Positions 61,367 through 64,000 of a DNA stretch of 64,000 nucleotides are shown in pieces. The position numbers and the translations under genes are program-made. The DNA lies in NCBI GenBank assembly GCA_028274465.1, contig CM051456.1, positions 122,962,880 through 123,026,879 on the forward strand. Reading direction: 5' to 3'. Source of the stretch: Plantago ovata. Lineage: Eukaryota; Streptophyta; Magnoliopsida; Lamiales; Plantaginaceae. The notes beneath the pieces are model-generated. The model worked only from the letters and a program-made list of their open reading frames with translations. It was not told the DNA's origin and ran no database searches. The stretch's first letter is position 1, and every line of letters begins with the position of its first letter.

Positions 61367-64000
61367 ATGCAAGTCCATGATCTTCCATGTAACCCTCCCC
61401 TAGACCCTCCCGCACCCGATCCCTCACCCATGTCCGTTCATTCCTCCCCGATCCGCTCCCCCACAAGCTCACACAACACCAGCAAGAACCCCGATGAAGC
61501 TGTTGCTGTGGAGAAGAATGATACTAAAAAACCCAGTGTTAGTACCAGTAACAACAACAATAATAATAATGGTACTAGTTCAGTTGTGGTTAGGAGAGAA
61601 AGGCCTTCCAGAGCATGCACTCAGAGGGCTGTAGCTAGAATGCAAGCTGCCGCGAAAGCCGAGGCTTCTATTGCTGAGGCTGAGAGGAAGAGGAAGAGAG
61701 CCAGGAAGGAGCGTTTGTCTGCTAGGTTGGTGAAGGAGGAGTTGTCTGAGGAAGAGGAGGAGGAGGAGGAGGAGGGGTCTGGTGGGGATGAGGGAGAGGA
61801 GATGGAGGAAAACGGAGGCTCCAGGGTGCAATGTAGTAAGATAATTACCCCATTGCTTGGAGAGCCCGAGCCCTCGCAATTGCCCCGGTGGAATATTCGG
61901 TCCATGTGGCAGCTGGCTTCCATTCTTAATTTCCTGAATGTATGTGTCTAGTTACCAGGGCAATGTAGGAACGTAGAAAAATTGGGGGATTTATGGTGTT
62001 TGAGGTCTAATGGTGTTGTTTTGTTCCTTGTGTGGTGTAGGTTTTTAGGCCTTTGCTGAATATTAAAGTAGAATTTTCGGCGGACGAGCTTGAGACTGCG
62101 TTGATTTCGCCCAATAATATGTTGGCTGATGTGCATATGCCGTTGTTAAAGGTCAGCTCGATATGTTCCTTTATGGTATTGTGTTTATGAGATTCTGTAA
62201 GCTAAATTTGATGTCGGTCAGTGAACGTTAGGCGATATGTATCCGTTTTTTTTCGTTAGTTGTCAAAACTGCTTTTTAGGATACATTAGTTTTTCATATC
62301 ATAGATTCTGCATAGCTGCTGCATATACTCTGTAGGAGTAGATTCTAGCTAGTTATCTTAATTCCATATTGATTTGATTTGTGACCAAAAACATGACTCT
62401 TAGATGGAGGAAATTCATTCAGTAAAATTTGGTGCTAGTTGTTTCGACTGGAGTAAGATATCTTTGGTTTAATCTCTTCCATAAAAAAATGCAATTAATA
62501 TGCAAAAGGCTTTTGCTTGTTCTTCATCCGGTACAGATGTCACCATAATATTATTGCTCAGTGGCCTTGAAAGAGACGTGTTTGCTAAATATGTTTGTTT
62601 AGTGAATATGTTTTGTGAGCGTCGTGGATCAACAGTTTTGCTAGTTTGATTTTCGGTGTTGGATACCACTGATTTGCTTCTCAATGACTGTGTTATCTTG
62701 ATTTTCTGCAAAGGCAGTGCAGTATGTGAATGTGAACTATCCTTCTGTTGCTCTTTTTTAAGTTATTTTATTTTTGGAACAAATTATAAGTCTTTAAGGC
62801 GTGCTAGCACGTCAAGTAGTGTCTTTATTCTTATTCATATCCCTTTATACCATATCTTAGTACCTTTTTAATGTTACACGATAGGAAGACACAGCTCAAT
62901 TCATCTCATTGAGTTAATGGATCTACTGTTGAAGATGTGCTACAAATCTGTTGTACCCCAAAGCTTTTTAGAGGTCATTGTTTTTTCTTTACCCAACCGA
63001 TAGATGCTTGATAATAAGGGACGGAAATAGATTTGTAGTTTTTTACTCATACGGTTAGGTCTCGAACTGTGTCTTTATACGAGCTTGCAAAGTTGTACTG
63101 ATCATTTTAGAGTACACAGTGACACGCCTAGGGATGAATTATAAGGAATGAACAAGTTCCTAATTATGGTAGTCTGTTTATTGTCATCTGGTGATCGTTT
63201 CAAGTTCTTTTGCAAGAATATCCAAAGGTAAATGTTTCCTGGATATGATCACTGAGTCAACATATTACCCAACCCAACACATCCATAATCGAAAGATAGA
63301 ATATTGAGCATGGCTTATATCTGATTACTAACAGAGGCTTGGAGTATAGCTTTCATGCTCATTGATGGTGGGTCGCAAGATTTCACACCAGGATCAACAA
63401 TTGGGGATTTCATTATATATCATTCTACCAATTCAATGGCCACAGTTCAATAAGAATTTTCACTATAGATCGATATGTTCTGAAACATTTGTGTACAACT
63501 AGAGATAAGTTGGCAGTTGTGCCTGGTCCTTACTTGAGGCTGGATGACTAGATGAATTTTCTTGTCTGCAAGAACTTCTCGTTATTATCAGTTTATCCTG
63601 CAACGAAATGCACAGGTGATTGCATGATTTACATCAAACATTGACTGCATTATTCAAATTGCATGCCGGTGATTGTTGTGTAAACACCACCAACAAAGAA
63701 AAACGAAGAAGAAAACCTCTCTAACTTTTTTCTAGAGTTCAGTTGTAAATAAGCATGTGGACTTCTTAATTGTGGTGTCATGCTTTGAGTTATCGGTCAA
63801 TTAACACACTTATTTGCTCTTGTTTGGTTGTTTTCTTTTATCATTGTTATTTGGTTTAGTTTCTCTTGGATGTTTTTCTATGATTAAGCTACTTCACTTT
63901 GATTCTCCTCTAACTTCTTTTTCTCCTGTAGGCAATTCCTCCTGTAACTCGAATGGCACTCGGACACAATACTTGGATTACCGTGCTATGCAGAAAATTG
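61367..64000 (+). CDS. DDT-domain protein (plant DDR4-like), 5' part
   Basis: Likely nuclear partner of ISWI-type chromatin remodellers; DDT domains dock the remodeller ATPase. Exons: 61367-61939, 62041-62151 and 63932-64000 (runs off the window); phase-0 joins. Residues ~1-75 are low complexity (Pro/Ser/Asn; poly-Asn at ~65-71). Next comes a basic helical segment RACTQRAVARMQAAAKAEAS..ERKRKRARKERLSARL, an acidic run EEEEEEEEEG, and then the DDT domain from ~residue 174: RWNIRSMWQLASILNFLNVF, RPLLNIKVEFSADELETAL, NNMLADVHMPLLKAIPPVTR, MALGHNTWITVLCRKL. This matches the short plant DDT proteins related to DDR4. Intron 2 is long (1780 bp) and holds nothing recognisable. C-terminus lies outside the window. 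Confidence 0.85.

Noticed and set aside
61438..61923. Antisense ORFs rich in Leu/Ser
   Set aside because: Shadows of the acidic and Asn-rich low-complexity parts of the DDT-domain gene.

Overview
The window is nuclear DNA from a flowering plant, almost certainly a eudicot. Genes are intron-rich with GT-AG splice sites, and the proteins are plant-type: cytosolic ribosomal protein eS6, mitochondrial COQ5, an F-box/FBD protein, a cluster of DTX/MATE transporters, an ING-type PHD protein and a DDT-domain protein. Between them lie typical plant transposons (CACTA, Copia, L1-type LINE, TRIM, hAT and Mutator MITEs). The species cannot be named from sequence alone.

Layout. 1-1155: last three exons of RPS6. 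2580-6071: COQ5-like ubiquinone methyltransferase, eight exons, with damage in exon 2 and at the exon 4 acceptor. 8096-9239: a patchwork of pseudogene pieces (a second, broken RPS6 that keeps introns, then a proteasome alpha-6-like piece, then an NB-ARC piece). 10381-12092 (minus): F-box/FBD protein with a one-base frameshift. 12.1-18.0 kb: no recognised gene.

18021-35335 (minus): five complete tandem DTX/MATE genes, called A to E here. They share a seven-exon plan and predicted lengths of 475-482 aa. Copy B lacks the intron between exons 5 and 6 exactly. A sixth copy, F (50944-55749), is a pseudogene about 15 kb away. Its exon 2 is interrupted by an internally deleted Copia element and by a Mutator-like MITE, and it carries several independent small lesions. 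D and E are the closest pair and share 3' flanks and a promoter block with a G-box.

35.6-50.7 kb between E and F is mostly mobile DNA: hAT MITE, minisatellite with an unrecognised ORF, TA microsatellite, complete TRIM, 5'-truncated LINE, LTR-like block, and a 3.9-kb CACTA element with a 3-bp target duplication that encodes only a Transposase_24-like protein. A long foldback element with a GGAGC-rich palindromic core follows.

58604-59353: ING-type chromatin reader. 61367 to the window end: first exons of a DDT-domain protein resembling plant ISWI partners. I found no operon-like, defence-island or clearly new biological system. The notable things are structural: precise intron loss, nested insertions, foldback DNA and duplicated promoters.
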